From Chitinophagaceae bacterium (GTDB lineage Bacteria; Bacteroidota; Bacteroidia; Chitinophagales; Chitinophagaceae): a DNA stretch of 64,000 nt. Below the pieces are notes generated by a model, which did not search any database, was not told the DNA's origin, and saw nothing but the letters and a program-made list of their open reading frames with translations. A program made the position numbers and the translations under genes. The stretch lies in contig JADKAJ010000002.1 of assembly GCA_016719165.1 (NCBI GenBank), positions 62,001 through 126,000 of the forward strand, written 5' to 3'. Shown here piece after piece: positions 51,576 through 60,848 of this stretch. Positions within the stretch are counted from its first letter, which is position 1. Each line of letters begins with the position of its first letter.

Positions 51576-52751
51576 TTATTTTAATACTTCAGCAAGCTTG
51601 TTTTCTAATTCTGCTCCTCTTAAATTGTCTGCAATGATTTTTCCCTGCGGATCTACCAATACATTATAGGGTATCCCCTCTATATTATACAATTGAACAA
51701 CCGGGCTGTTCCAGAACAAAAGGTCACTTACCTGTGTCCAGGTCAGGTTATCTTTCATCACTGCTTTCATCCATTCAGCTTTTTGACCGGGCCTGTCCAA
51801 TGAAACCCCCAGTATTGTAAAGTTCTTATCCTTGAATTTATTGTATGCTTTTACCACCGTTGGGTTTTCTTCCCGGCAAGGTTTGCACCAACTGGCCCAA
51901 AAATCGACCAGCACATATTTTCCCCGGAAAGAGCTCAGCTTAATTTCTTTTCCATTCGGATCGGGTAAGGTTATTTCCGGCGCTGTTTGACCGATCATCC
52001 CTTGCATTTTATTTGCCTGTGCCTGCAACATATTTTTAACAGAAGCCACTCCCTGGTGAGCCGGGAACTTAACCGCCAGCTCATTGACCAATTTTGTTAC
52101 TTCCTCGTTGGCAAATGGCTGAAGGCCGAAACCCTGGTTGTTAGCTGTACTCTGGTAATAACCAAGAATAAGCATTGTAAACGCCGGATTGGTACTTTTC
52201 TTCAATGCATCAGATGTCAATGTTTTCAAATCGCCAGCTACAATTGCATTTTCTGCTTCCAGTTTCCTGAAAACACTATCAGGTGCCTGTATCTTATTTA
52301 GGCTGTCTGCCTGGCGGGCAATATAAAAAACAGCCTGCAGCTTTGTATTGAAGCTGACCATGAACTCTTTCAATTGCTGGCTTATTTCAGAACCTTTTAC
52401 TTCGTACCCTCCTACAAACTGATTATTCTCTTTGCTGAATGTAGCATCCAGTGTTATGGAAGGTACATCGTTAATAACAGCTGCTACCGGGTAAGTACTT
52501 TGATCAAGCCTTAAATTGTATACCCTCGCTTCGCTGGCAACAGTTTTTAAAGCATACTTCCCTTCCTTTCCGATCAGCGCCGAATCAACTACTACTGCCT
52601 GCATGGTAGCCATTGGGATCTCTTCCAGGTATATCATTTTAGCCGTACTGTTAACAACAGTACCCTTTACTTCAAATTTGCTGACCGATGATTTATTCTT
52701 GCAGGCTGCCAAAAAAATAACTGCAGTGAATACAACTACTAATTTCTTCAT
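51576..52751 (-). CDS. Thioredoxin-like lipoprotein (TlpA type with DUF4369)
   Basis: A 391-residue envelope protein with lipobox L-A-A-C (Cys about 17). N-terminal DUF4369 domain (about 25-110, F-E-V-K-G-T-V-V-N), a helical linker, then an AhpC/TSA-type thioredoxin domain with the redox motif W-C-K-P-C in D-F-W-A-S-W-C-K-P-C-R-E-E-N-P. It is a periplasm-facing disulfide reductase-type protein of the TlpA/ResA kind. It is 2 bp downstream of gatB and probably co-transcribed with it, although function is unrelated. Confidence 0.92.
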   Translation of the reverse strand: MKKLVVVFTAVIFLAACKNKSSVSKFEVKGTVVNSTAKMIYLEEIPMATMQAVVVDSALIGKEGKYALKTVASEARVYNLRLDQSTYPVAAVINDVPSITLDATFSKENNQFVGGYEVKGSEISQQLKEFMVSFNTKLQAVFYIARQADSLNKIQAPDSVFRKLEAENAIVAGDLKTLTSDALKKSTNPAFTMLILGYYQSTANNQGFGLQPFANEEVTKLVNELAVKFPAHQGVASVKNMLQAQANKMQGMIGQTAPEITLPDPNGKEIKLSSFRGKYVLVDFWASWCKPCREENPTVVKAYNKFKDKNFTILGVSLDRPGQKAEWMKAVMKDNLTWTQVSDLLFWNSPVVQLYNIEGIPYNVLVDPQGKIIADNLRGAELENKLAEVLK

Positions 52752-52753
52752 TA

Positions 52754-54202
52754 TTATGATTTTAATTTTTCGAGTAATAACTCATTCGTAAGCCTGGGAT
52801 CCGCTTTACCTTTTGTCTGTTTCATTACTTCACCTACAAATAATGACAACAATCCCTTCTTCCCTTTTTTATATTCTTTCACTTTGTCAGCAAATTTCTC
52901 CAGCACACTGTCTACAATGGGTTCCAGGGAAGATATGTCAGACTGCTGAATAAGACTTTCTTCCAGTGCAATCTGTTCCGGATCTTTTTCAGGGTTCTTC
53001 AATAAAGCCGGGAATAATTTAGTGGCGGCCGCAGAGAAACTTATTTTACCGGCATCAATTAAAGTAATAACTGATGCTAATTGTTTTGCAGGCAGAGGGA
53101 ATTCCGCTGGTTCTTTATTATTATCATTAAGCCAGGATTTTACAGGGCCAAGCATCCAGTTAGCAGCCCCTTTATAATTATCAGTATGCTGAATAACTGT
53201 ATCAAAATAATCTGACATTTCTTTTTCTTCTGTAAGTACAGCCGCATCATATTCAGACAAGCTCAGCACAGTAATATAGTGTCTTATTCTTTCTTCCTGT
53301 AAAACAGGAATTGATTTTCTTATCCTCTCAATAAACTCATCCTGTATATGAAAGGGTGTAAGATCAGGCTCGGCAAAATAGCGGTAATCATCTGCATCCT
53401 CCTTGTCCCGGATTGAGAATGTGTTACCGGTATTGGCATCAAAGCTTCTTGTTTGCTGTTTTACCGTTCCACCGGTTTCGAGAATTTCAATCAATCTTTT
53501 TGCTTCAGATTCAATAGCTCTTTTTACATTACGTATAGAGTTAAGGTTTTTGACCTCTACTTTCGTACCTAATTGTATATCACCCTTTTTACGGACAGAT
53601 ATATTGGCATCACAACGAAAACTGCCTTCTTCCATATTACCATCGCATATTTGAAGATAGCGAACCAGCTTTCGTACCTCTGTCAGATAGGCAAATGCCT
53701 CATCAGCACTCCGCAGATCGGGTTCCGTAACGATTTCAATCAAGGGGGTGCCGGCCCTGTTATAATCAATACAGGTGTTGGCCTCGTCCACATCATGCAG
53801 GCTTTTACCTGCATCTTCTTCCATGTGAATGCGATTCAGACGTATTTGTTTCCCACCCTCCGGCGTTTTGATATTTACGAACCCGCCTTTGCATATCGGT
53901 GTGGTATGCTGAGAAACCTGATACCCTTTTGGCAGGTCAGGATAGAAATAATTTTTCCGGGCAAAATAATTATGCTTTTCAATTTCACTTTGACAGGCCA
54001 ATCCCATTTTGATAGCAAATTCAATGGCCTTGCTATTCATTTTCGGTAAGGTACCGGGGTGACCAAGTGTTACCGGGCTCACATGTGTATTAGGTTCTGC
54101 TCCATAAGCAATACTATCGCCGCAAAACAATTTGCTTTTCGTAAGTAACTGTGCATGCACCTCCAGCCCCACAACTATTTCATATAAACTGGTATTCTCC
54201 AT
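52754..54202 (-). CDS. gatB: Asp-tRNA(Asn)/Glu-tRNA(Gln) amidotransferase subunit B
   Basis: A 482-residue kinase-like subunit that activates misacylated Glu-tRNA(Gln) for amidation. Opening E-I-V-V-G-L-E-V-H-A-Q-L and the metal-site phrases L-F-C-G-D-S and E-D-A-G-K-S-L-H-D fit; the C-terminal YqeY-like helical domain is complete, with G-K-A-D-P-R-L-T-N-E-L-L. gatA and gatC are not in the window. A -7 element TATTTTTG lies at 54214-54221 (minus). It leads a two-gene unit with the thioredoxin-like lipoprotein. Confidence 0.96.
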   Translation of the reverse strand: MENTSLYEIVVGLEVHAQLLTKSKLFCGDSIAYGAEPNTHVSPVTLGHPGTLPKMNSKAIEFAIKMGLACQSEIEKHNYFARKNYFYPDLPKGYQVSQHTTPICKGGFVNIKTPEGGKQIRLNRIHMEEDAGKSLHDVDEANTCIDYNRAGTPLIEIVTEPDLRSADEAFAYLTEVRKLVRYLQICDGNMEEGSFRCDANISVRKKGDIQLGTKVEVKNLNSIRNVKRAIESEAKRLIEILETGGTVKQQTRSFDANTGNTFSIRDKEDADDYRYFAEPDLTPFHIQDEFIERIRKSIPVLQEERIRHYITVLSLSEYDAAVLTEEKEMSDYFDTVIQHTDNYKGAANWMLGPVKSWLNDNNKEPAEFPLPAKQLASVITLIDAGKISFSAAATKLFPALLKNPEKDPEQIALEESLIQQSDISSLEPIVDSVLEKFADKVKEYKKGKKGLLSLFVGEVMKQTKGKADPRLTNELLLEKLKS

Positions 54203-54213
54203 TTTCAGGATGG

Positions 54214-54221
54214 CAAAAATA
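54214..54221 (-). promoter_or_regulatory. -7 element of gatB
   Basis: Minus strand TATTTTTG fits TAnnTTTG exactly and lies 11 bp before the ATG, predicting a very short leader. Confidence 0.45.
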
Positions 54222-54302
54222 GCCCATTTAAGGCAGTAGAGTAACCTAAATAGTTAAAGCTGAAAATTGTCGTTGGGTGATTTGATGATTATAGGCACCG
54301 GC

Positions 54303-54346
54303 AAAAAAATTAAAGCCCCGATCCTCCAAAGGCAGGACGAGGCTTT
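54303..54346 (-). terminator. Terminator after the PDZ protein gene
   Basis: On the minus strand AAAGCCTCGTCC faces GGATCGGGGCTTT (one G-T pair, one bulge) over a 10-nt loop, followed by a run of seven Ts at 54309-54303. Confidence 0.75.
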
Positions 54347-54375
54347 AGTTACCACACACCAATATTAAACGAGGT

Positions 54376-55398
54376 TTACAGATCCGCAGTTTTTATTTTT
54401 CGGGGCATTTTTACTTCTATATTCTGTGTTTTACCGCTACGCTGTAATTTGATCATTACTGAAACTTTCTCTTTGCTTTCCCTGATCACTTTTACCATAT
54501 CATCTGTACTGTTAATTGCTTTACCATCCACATCAGTGATTACATCATTTTCTTTGATCCCTGCTTTGGCAGCATTACTTTCATCATCCACTTCAATGAC
54601 CTTCACTCCTTTTCCGTCATCAGTATCCTGAACTGATAACCCGAGCTTTGGCCCGGCTCCCGGACGGCCAGGTGCAAATGGCTCCCGTAGCCCCTGTAAT
54701 CCCTGGAGACGCGGCAGGATATTTTCAAAATTCATATCTCCCATATCCATCTTAAATTGCTGGCCCGGCATTGTTGATCCAAAAACATTAACTCCCTTCC
54801 ATTTTGTCAGTTCTGCTGTAGCCTTTTGTTCCTTATTGTCCCTCCACCAGGTTACCGTTACCTTTTCACCGGGTTTATGTTTTGTAATAGCTTCAGACAG
54901 GTCATCCGGGCTCTCAATTTTCTGGTCATCAATTTTTGTAATGATATCACCTTCTTTTAAACCAATTTTCTCTGCGGCGCTTTCTTTTGTGATGTCATTC
55001 ACTTTTGCACCTTTTTCGTCCTTCTCTGTTGTCACACCCAGCATTGCCCTGTTTGCATCAGTATTAAAAAAGCGTACATTATCATCCTCATTGAAATTCC
55101 AGGTACCACCCCTTGGAGAACGGGGATAAGCAAAAGCCTCAGAATCCCTCAGCCTGTTAACCCGGACTTTTACATCCTTATCTTTAAACTCATCGATAGG
55201 CTTACCATTAACGGTAACTTTATCACCATTGATTTCAACCACAACTTTATCATCCTTTTCGCCACTACGGGTGATGATAATTTGTTGTACATCTTTTTTC
55301 ACTTTGTCTTTTTCATCTTTTTGAGCCAGTACTACTACAGGTGCCAATAAAGCAATTGTAACAGCCAGGACAGATGATTGTATCCACGTCATTCGCAT
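54376..55398 (-). CDS. Exported protein with two PDZ domains
   Basis: A 340-residue envelope protein: signal peptide (ends V-L-A-Q), a Lys/Asp-rich region, a first PDZ domain (about 115-195, with L-G-V-T at its start and K-I-G-L-K-E-G-D-I-I-T-K), and a second PDZ domain (about 248-335, with K-L-G-L-S-V-Q-D and G-I-K-E-N-D-V-I-T-D). There is no protease domain, unlike HtrA/DegP, so it is a PDZ-only adaptor or peptide-binding protein. Function unknown. Two in-frame ATGs (55398, 55392) are both possible. Confidence 0.85.
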   Translation of the reverse strand: MRMTWIQSSVLAVTIALLAPVVVLAQKDEKDKVKKDVQQIIITRSGEKDDKVVVEINGDKVTVNGKPIDEFKDKDVKVRVNRLRDSEAFAYPRSPRGGTWNFNEDDNVRFFNTDANRAMLGVTTEKDEKGAKVNDITKESAAEKIGLKEGDIITKIDDQKIESPDDLSEAITKHKPGEKVTVTWWRDNKEQKATAELTKWKGVNVFGSTMPGQQFKMDMGDMNFENILPRLQGLQGLREPFAPGRPGAGPKLGLSVQDTDDGKGVKVIEVDDESNAAKAGIKENDVITDVDGKAINSTDDMVKVIRESKEKVSVMIKLQRSGKTQNIEVKMPRKIKTADL

Positions 55399-55560
55399 AA
55401 AATGATATTTAATTTATTAAACAAACTACGTTATTCTTCGTATATCAAATATAAAGAGATTTTCTGAAATACGAAATGTTTCGGAAATGTTAAAACCCTT
55501 ACAGTTTTCGAACGGCAATATCTACCTGACCATGCTGTATTCAAAGAGGCCGGGGAATAG

Positions 55561-56076
55561 TTAAAGGATAAGCGGATTGATGCTCTCATACGTTTTAGCC
55601 GGGTGGCCGTCGACTATTTCCTCACCGATATAGGTCATCTGGCATTTTTCCAGTACCCGGAGGGACGCCACATTACCGGGCATAGCCCTTCCCACAATCC
55701 GATACAAACCCAGTTTTTCAAAACCATACTTTATGCAGGCAAAGGCAGCTTCTGTAGCATACCCTTTTCCCCAGGCCGATTTCAGATACCGGTATCCCAG
55801 GTCGATTTCATTACGTTCGGGCCTGTTTTTCAATCCACACCAGCCAATGAATTCAAGAGCTGGCTTAACATGTACAGCCCAGCGACCATGGTTATATAAA
55901 GCGTATTGAGGAAGAATGACCTGATCCAATACCTGTTGAGCATGAGACAGATCACTGACAGGATCTCCAGTATAAAGTGTAACATCCGGGTCGGCATTTA
56001 ATTCGTAAATGAGCCGGGCATCATCCGTTGTAAAAGTGCGGAGCAGTAAGCGATCAGTATCTAATATAACGTTCAT
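55561..56076 (-). CDS. GNAT-family N-acetyltransferase (RimJ/RimL-like)
   Basis: A 171-residue acetyl-CoA-dependent transferase. It opens L-D-T-D-R-L-L-L-R-T-F-T-T-D-D-A, typical of the RimJ/RimL branch, and has the motif region W-G-K-G-Y-A-T-E-A-A-F-A at about 110-121 for CoA binding, then N-V-A-S-L-R-V-L-E-K-C. Substrate unknown (ribosomal protein, small amine or other). No neighbour hints at a pathway. Confidence 0.9.
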   Translation of the reverse strand: MNVILDTDRLLLRTFTTDDARLIYELNADPDVTLYTGDPVSDLSHAQQVLDQVILPQYALYNHGRWAVHVKPALEFIGWCGLKNRPERNEIDLGYRYLKSAWGKGYATEAAFACIKYGFEKLGLYRIVGRAMPGNVASLRVLEKCQMTYIGEEIVDGHPAKTYESINPLIL

Positions 56077-56177
56077 AGTCAGACGCTAAAGGTATTTTTA
56101 CTAACCTTAAAGTGGTATTGTAATTTCAGCGGAAAAGCGGAATTTTGATGTTCCCCTTTTGTTAAGTAATAGTATTT

Positions 56178-56321
56178 ATGGAATATTTTATCTCTGTTAC
56201 AATAATCCTTATATGTATTGGCGTAATTATATTGGCCCTGAAAATCTATAAAGAAAACAGAGAGCTGGAAAAACAACAAAAGAAGTACAGGGATGATGAA
56301 GACTTCCCTTTTCGCCGTTGA
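56178..56321 (+). CDS. Small single-pass membrane protein (47 residues)
   Basis: An ATG-led frame of 47 codons in the gap between the acetyltransferase and alaS. The protein has one N-terminal hydrophobic helix (about residues 4-21), then a charged, probably helical cytosolic tail rich in Lys, Glu and Gln, ending acidic-then-basic (D-D-E-D-F-P-F-R-R). It reads as a typical small membrane protein. It ends 4 bp before the alaS stop codon on the opposite strand. I do not recognise the family; the codon pattern and topology favour a real gene. Confidence 0.55.
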   Translation: MEYFISVTIILICIGVIILALKIYKENRELEKQQKKYRDDEDFPFRR

Positions 56322-56325
56322 AAAT

Positions 56326-58931
56326 CTATAAAAGCTTTTTTACTGCCTCAATTACTTCCTTCAATTTTCCTGCCTCCTGCCCGCCGGCTGTTGCTAATGT
56401 TTTCTGACCGCCGCCGCCGCCTTTTATCAGGGGAGCAATATGTTCTTTAATGATCTTTCCGGCATCCATGTTTTTTGCACCAGCCACTGTTTCGGAAATG
56501 CCAACAGCTACAAAAGGCTTACCTCCAATATTGGCGCAAAGCACCGCTACATGGTCCCGGAGATGATTCTTCAAATCGAAACATAATTTTTTCAATGCAT
56601 CAGCATTACTTACTTCAATTATATCTCCAATAAAATTAATACCGTTAATGATCTCATCTTTTTGCAGGAGTTCATTCCTGATGCCAACCAACTGGCGGGC
56701 TTCCATAGCCTCCACATGTTTTTTCAGCCCGGCATTTTCTCCCTGCAAATTCCCGATGGCTTTTTGAATATCCTTTGGGTTTTTCAGGATTTCCCGAAGA
56801 TTATTGATAAGATTCAATTGTTCATTTACATATTCTTCTGCTTGTTTACCGCAAACAGCTTCTACCCTGCGAACACCTGCTGCTACTGCAGATTCGCTGG
56901 TCAACTTGAACAAACCTAATTCACCTGTAGCACCCACATGAGTGCCGCCACATAATTCTACGGAATAGTTCGGGTCAATCACAACTACTCTCACCACATC
57001 ACCATACTTTTCGCCAAATAATGCCATGGCGCCCAGTTTCATCGCCTCCTCTTTTGGCATTGATTTGATGATAACAGGTATATTCTCTCTAATCTTTTCA
57101 TTTACCAATGCTTCTATTGCAGCAATCTCCACCTCTGTAACTTTTGCAAAATGAGAAAAGTCGAAACGCAGATGTTCCTCATTTACCAATGAACCTTTTT
57201 GTGCTACATGTGTACCTAACACTTTTCTTAATGCAGCATGCAATAAGTGAGTAGCGGAGTGATGTAATGCCGTGTTTTTCCTTTTATTAATATCCACTTT
57301 TGCGGTCACTTCACCAGATAAGTCAGCGGGGATACTTTCTGTAAAATGGATGATAAGGTCATTATCTTTTTTGGTATCCACTACTTCCACTTCAGCGTTT
57401 CCAACCTGCAACCAGCCTTTATCTCCCACCTGTCCGCCGCTTTCTGCATAGAAAGGGGTTGTTTCCATTACAAGCTGGTATGCTTCTTTACCTTTGGCTT
57501 TTACCTTACGATACTTTAATACCTCTGTCTTTGCTTCTAATGAATCATACCCAACGAACCGGTTAGTGCCCCCTTTTAACTCGATCCAGTCGCCTGCATC
57601 AACAGTAGTAGCGGCACGGCTACGATCTTTTTGTTGTTGCATTTCAATTTTGAAGCCTTCTTCATCTACTTTTAGTTTATTTTCCGCAGCTATAAGCTGG
57701 GTTAGATCAAAGGGGAATCCATAGGTATCATATAACTCAAATGAGTCTTTACCGGATATTTCTCCTTTATTAATAAGATCGTCAACTTTCTTTAGTCCTT
57801 TATCCAAAGTTCTCAGAAAAGCTTCTTCTTCTTCCATCACCACTTTACTTACAAAATCCAGCTGCTGCTGTAATTCAGGAAATACAGTTTCAAATTGTTT
57901 GGCCAGTTCCGGCACTAACTGGGTAAGCAGGGGTTGTTTATAATCGAGATAAGAATAATAATACCGCACGGCCCTTCTCAATATCCGGCGGATTACATAA
58001 CCAGCACCCGTATTAGATGGTAATTGCCCATCAGCAATTGTAAATGATATTGCACGGATATGATCTGCAATCACCCGGAAAGCTATAGCTGTCTTGCTAT
58101 CGCTGAAGTCATATTTTTCCCGGTTATCTTTTCTGTTTCAGCAATTGTTCCGGTAAAAATATCAGTATCATAATTTGATGTCTTGCCTTGCAAAACTCTT
58201 ACTAACCGTTCTAATCCCATTCCCGTATCCACATGGGTTGCAGGCAATGGTTCCAGGCTACCGTCTTTTTTCCGATTGAACTGTATAAATACATTATTCC
58301 AAATCTCGATTACCTGCGGATGATCTTTATTTACCAGTGTATGACCCGGTATTTTCTTTCTTTCTTCATCGGGTCTGCAGTCTACATGTATCTCACTGCA
58401 TGGGCCACAGGGACCAGTTTCACCCATTTCCCAAAAATTATCCTTCTTGTTACCAAACACGATATGCTCATCCGGTAAAAGGCTTTTCCACTTGGCCAAT
58501 GCTATAGATGAAGCCGGTATTCCCTCTTTTACATCCCCTTCAAAAACCGTAGCATATAAGCGGTCTTTGGGAATATTATATACAACTGTCAATAATTCCC
58601 AGCTCCACTCTATTGCTTCATCTTTAAAATAATCGCCAAAACTCCAGTTTCCCAGCATTTCAAACATGGTGTGGTGGTAAGTATCTACTCCCACTTCTTC
58701 CAGGTCATTGTGCTTGCCACTTACCCGAAGACATTTCTGAGTATCTGCCACTCTTTTAAAGGGGGCTGGCTTATTTCCTAAAAAATAGTCTTTGAACTGG
58801 TTCATCCCCGCATTAGTGAACATCAGGGTAGGGTCATTTTTTACCACAATTGGGGCCGAAGGGACAATTTCATGCCCTTTGGAACGGAAAAAATCCAGGA
58901 AAGCCTGTCGTATATCTGCGCTGGTCATCAT
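56326..58931 (-). pseudogene. alaS: Alanyl-tRNA synthetase gene interrupted by an apparent one-base frameshift
   Basis: Two frames together make one AlaS. The 5' part (58931 to the TAG at 58083-58085) holds the class II core (R-S-K-G-H-E, M-F-T-N-A-G-M-N-Q-F, T-G-P-C-G-P-C-S-E-I-H). The 3' part (in frame from about 58113 to the stop at 56326) continues S-D-S-K-T-A-I-A-F-R-V-I-A-D-H-I-R and includes the editing domain (H-H-S-A-T-H-L-L-H, C-G-G-T-H) and the C-terminal oligomerisation region. One extra base at the T5 run 58114-58118 (A5 on the coding strand) would restore about 868 residues, normal for AlaS. Because AlaS is essential and the rest is intact, a sequencing or assembly indel is more likely than a dead gene. 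Confidence 0.9.
58114..58118 (-). other. Probable frameshift site in alaS (homopolymer)
   Basis: The coding strand reads GGG AAA AAT ATG ACT in the upstream frame. The downstream frame needs TAT GAC TTC, one base earlier, so a single inserted A (or T) would give G-K-(K/N)-Y-D-F-S-D-S-K. Homopolymers are the usual site of single-base errors. No canonical X-XXY-YYZ slippery heptamer is in register. Confidence 0.75.
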
Positions 58932-58950
58932 AATTGCTGCTGTGATTGGG

Positions 58951-58981
58951 TTGATTTTTGCAGTTTAACGGGCTATATTTG
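58951..58981 (+). promoter_or_regulatory. Promoter of the M23 peptidase gene
   Basis: TTG at 58951-58953, a 20-bp spacer and TATATTTG at 58974-58981 make a good Bacteroidota promoter. The start would be near 58988, with a leader of about 70 nt. Confidence 0.5.
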
Positions 58982-59001
58982 TCAGCCCCGTAAAAGCCGG
59001 G

Positions 59002-59009
59002 CAAAGGTA
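59002..59009 (-). promoter_or_regulatory. -7 element of alaS
   Basis: Minus strand TACCTTTG fits TAnnTTTG, 70 bp upstream of the alaS start. It lies downstream of the opposing M23 promoter, so the two divergent transcripts start within a few bases of each other and overlap. Confidence 0.4.
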
Positions 59010-59059
59010 AAATATTCAGGTGGCATTATTTCGCTGAACCGGGCTTAAGGCTTGCCTCA

Positions 59060-60031
59060 ATGAAGAAAATCAAATATTACTATAATACCAATACGCTCCG
59101 GTATGAAAAACTGGAAACACCCATGCGGGTCAAACTGCTCCGGGTCTTTGGTTTTTTAGCTGCCGCCCTTGTTACCGCAGGCCTTATTTCTTATGCCGCT
59201 TTCCAATTCATAGGCTCCCCTAAAGAAAGGATACTGCAGCAACAGAATAAAAATCTAAAAGACAATTACTACGACCTGCTGGATGAATTAAAGTCTGTTC
59301 AGCAACAAATGAAAGAACTGGAAAAAAGAGATAATGATGTGTACAGGGCCATTTTTGAAGCCAATCCCATACCGGACAGCGCAAGGGCGAAGGAAATGGA
59401 AATCAAACTGGAGATTGCCAAGGTCGAAAAGCTAAGGGATCACCAGTTGGTATCCTCCATCAATAATACGCTGAACAACCTGGTAAGCAGGATCAATGCA
59501 CAGAAAAATTCTTATGATGAGGTAGATGACCTGGTGAAAAATAAAGAAAAACTCCTTGCCCGTACGCCTGCCATACAACCGGTAAGTAATAAAGATCTGA
59601 ACCGTATTGCTTCGGGCTATGGTTACCGGATTGACCCGGTTTACAAAACTACAAAGTTTCATGCCGGGCTTGATTTTTCTGCTCCACAGGGTACCCCCAT
59701 TTATGCAACGGCTGATGGCACAGTAAGCACTGCCGGTAATAGTGGAAATGGATATGGTAATCATGTTATCATCAATCATGGATACGGGTATGAAACGTTA
59801 TACGGCCATATGGTAAGAGTAAAAGCAAGAAACGGGCAAGCCGTAAAAAGAGGTGAAGTTATTGGCTGGGTGGGAAGTACCGGTAAATCAACAGGACCAC
59901 ATTGCCATTATGAAGTACATAAAAATGGACAGAAAATTGACCCGATCTATTTTTTTTATAATGATCTGACGCCAGAGCAATTTGATCTTATTCTGAAAAA
60001 AGCGGCAGCAAGTAATCAAAGCCTGGATTAA
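59060..60031 (+). CDS. M23-family (LytM) peptidase, membrane-anchored
   Basis: A 323-residue envelope protein. It has a cytosolic start, one membrane helix (about 30-50), a coiled coil (about 60-165) and a C-terminal M23 domain with metal ligands H-A-G-L-D in K-F-H-A-G-L-D-F and H-C-H in G-P-H-C-H-Y-E-V, plus the intermediate H-G-Y-G-Y-E-T-L-Y-G-H. All zinc ligands are kept, so it could be an active peptidoglycan endopeptidase. The alaS, M23 and MerR order is, to my knowledge, common in Bacteroidota. Confidence 0.92.
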   Translation: MKKIKYYYNTNTLRYEKLETPMRVKLLRVFGFLAAALVTAGLISYAAFQFIGSPKERILQQQNKNLKDNYYDLLDELKSVQQQMKELEKRDNDVYRAIFEANPIPDSARAKEMEIKLEIAKVEKLRDHQLVSSINNTLNNLVSRINAQKNSYDEVDDLVKNKEKLLARTPAIQPVSNKDLNRIASGYGYRIDPVYKTTKFHAGLDFSAPQGTPIYATADGTVSTAGNSGNGYGNHVIINHGYGYETLYGHMVRVKARNGQAVKRGEVIGWVGSTGKSTGPHCHYEVHKNGQKIDPIYFFYNDLTPEQFDLILKKAAASNQSLD

Positions 60032-60147
60032 AGAACTACGTATTAAAGATCATAAAATCAGCCTGATCCTCAGTTTGCTATTTTTTTCCACACTACACTT
60101 TTATAACAATTATCCGGTACCGGCTTTGTTATCTTTACATTATTGTT

Positions 60148-60711
60148 ATGACAAAGGGGCTTACACAAATAACTTTTGATTTTGGCGCTGTTGAAGAAAC
60201 AGAGCAAAAACCGGTTGTCATTACTTCAACCGTAAAAGAGGAAGTACCCACCATTGAATTAGCTGAACCGGAAATACCTGTCCTGAGTACGATCGTATTA
60301 GAAGAAAAGAAAGCTACTGCTGGTAAAAGAGGCCGCCGTTCACTCAAAGACATTGCTGTAAATGCTGACCTGGTACATGTCCCGGAAGATGACATTCTTT
60401 TTAAAAAGCAGTATTACTCCATCGGTGAGGTAGCGGCGATGTTCAGGGAAAATCAATCATTGATACGGTACTGGGAAACTGAGTTTGATATTCTTCAACC
60501 CCGCAAGAACAGAAAAGGCGACCGTTTTTTCCGCCCTGTTGATATCAAGAACCTGGTGATGATCTACGATCTGCTTCGGCGCCGCAAATTCACCATCGAG
60601 GGCGCCAAAGACTACCTGAAAGGAAATAAAAGAGCAGAAGAAAAATTTGCGATGATACAATCATTGCAAAAAATAAAGGGCTTTCTGATGGAATTGAAAG
60701 CAAACCTGTGA
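60148..60711 (+). CDS. MerR-family transcriptional regulator
   Basis: A 187-residue regulator. The first about 85 residues are acidic and low in structure. The MerR helix-turn-helix follows (Y-Y-S-I-G-E-V-A-A-M-F-R-E-N-Q-S-L-I-R-Y-W-E, about 91-112) and then the wing (F-R-P-V-D-I-K-N-L). There is no long dimerisation helix or effector domain behind it, so the inducing signal is unknown. A -7-like TATCTTTA lies at 60130-60137 and a CCGGTACCGG palindrome at about 60115-60124, a possible self-regulatory site. Confidence 0.9.
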   Translation: MTKGLTQITFDFGAVEETEQKPVVITSTVKEEVPTIELAEPEIPVLSTIVLEEKKATAGKRGRRSLKDIAVNADLVHVPEDDILFKKQYYSIGEVAAMFRENQSLIRYWETEFDILQPRKNRKGDRFFRPVDIKNLVMIYDLLRRRKFTIEGAKDYLKGNKRAEEKFAMIQSLQKIKGFLMELKANL

Positions 60712-60821
60712 TCTCCCGGACTAATTTTCTTAATTTTTGGTTATTGTAATGTTTGAACGAACAGCTAAAGACCATTTGCAACTTTAACACCTCTTCTTTC
60801 ATCTTTTGCCTGTTCTCTTTT

Positions 60822-60829
60822 TACATTTG
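60822..60829 (+). promoter_or_regulatory. -7 element of the thioredoxin-like gene
   Basis: TACATTTG fits TAnnTTTG, 19 bp before the ATG at 60849. It also argues against an upstream start at 60753. Confidence 0.45.
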
Positions 60830-60848
60830 TGACTATTTACCTGGAACC

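Noticed and set aside
58083..58125. Programmed -1 frameshift in alaS
   Set aside because: The A run is in the wrong register for a canonical X-XXY-YYZ heptamer and no obvious downstream stimulator stem is seen; a homopolymer indel is simpler. Kept only as an untested alternative.
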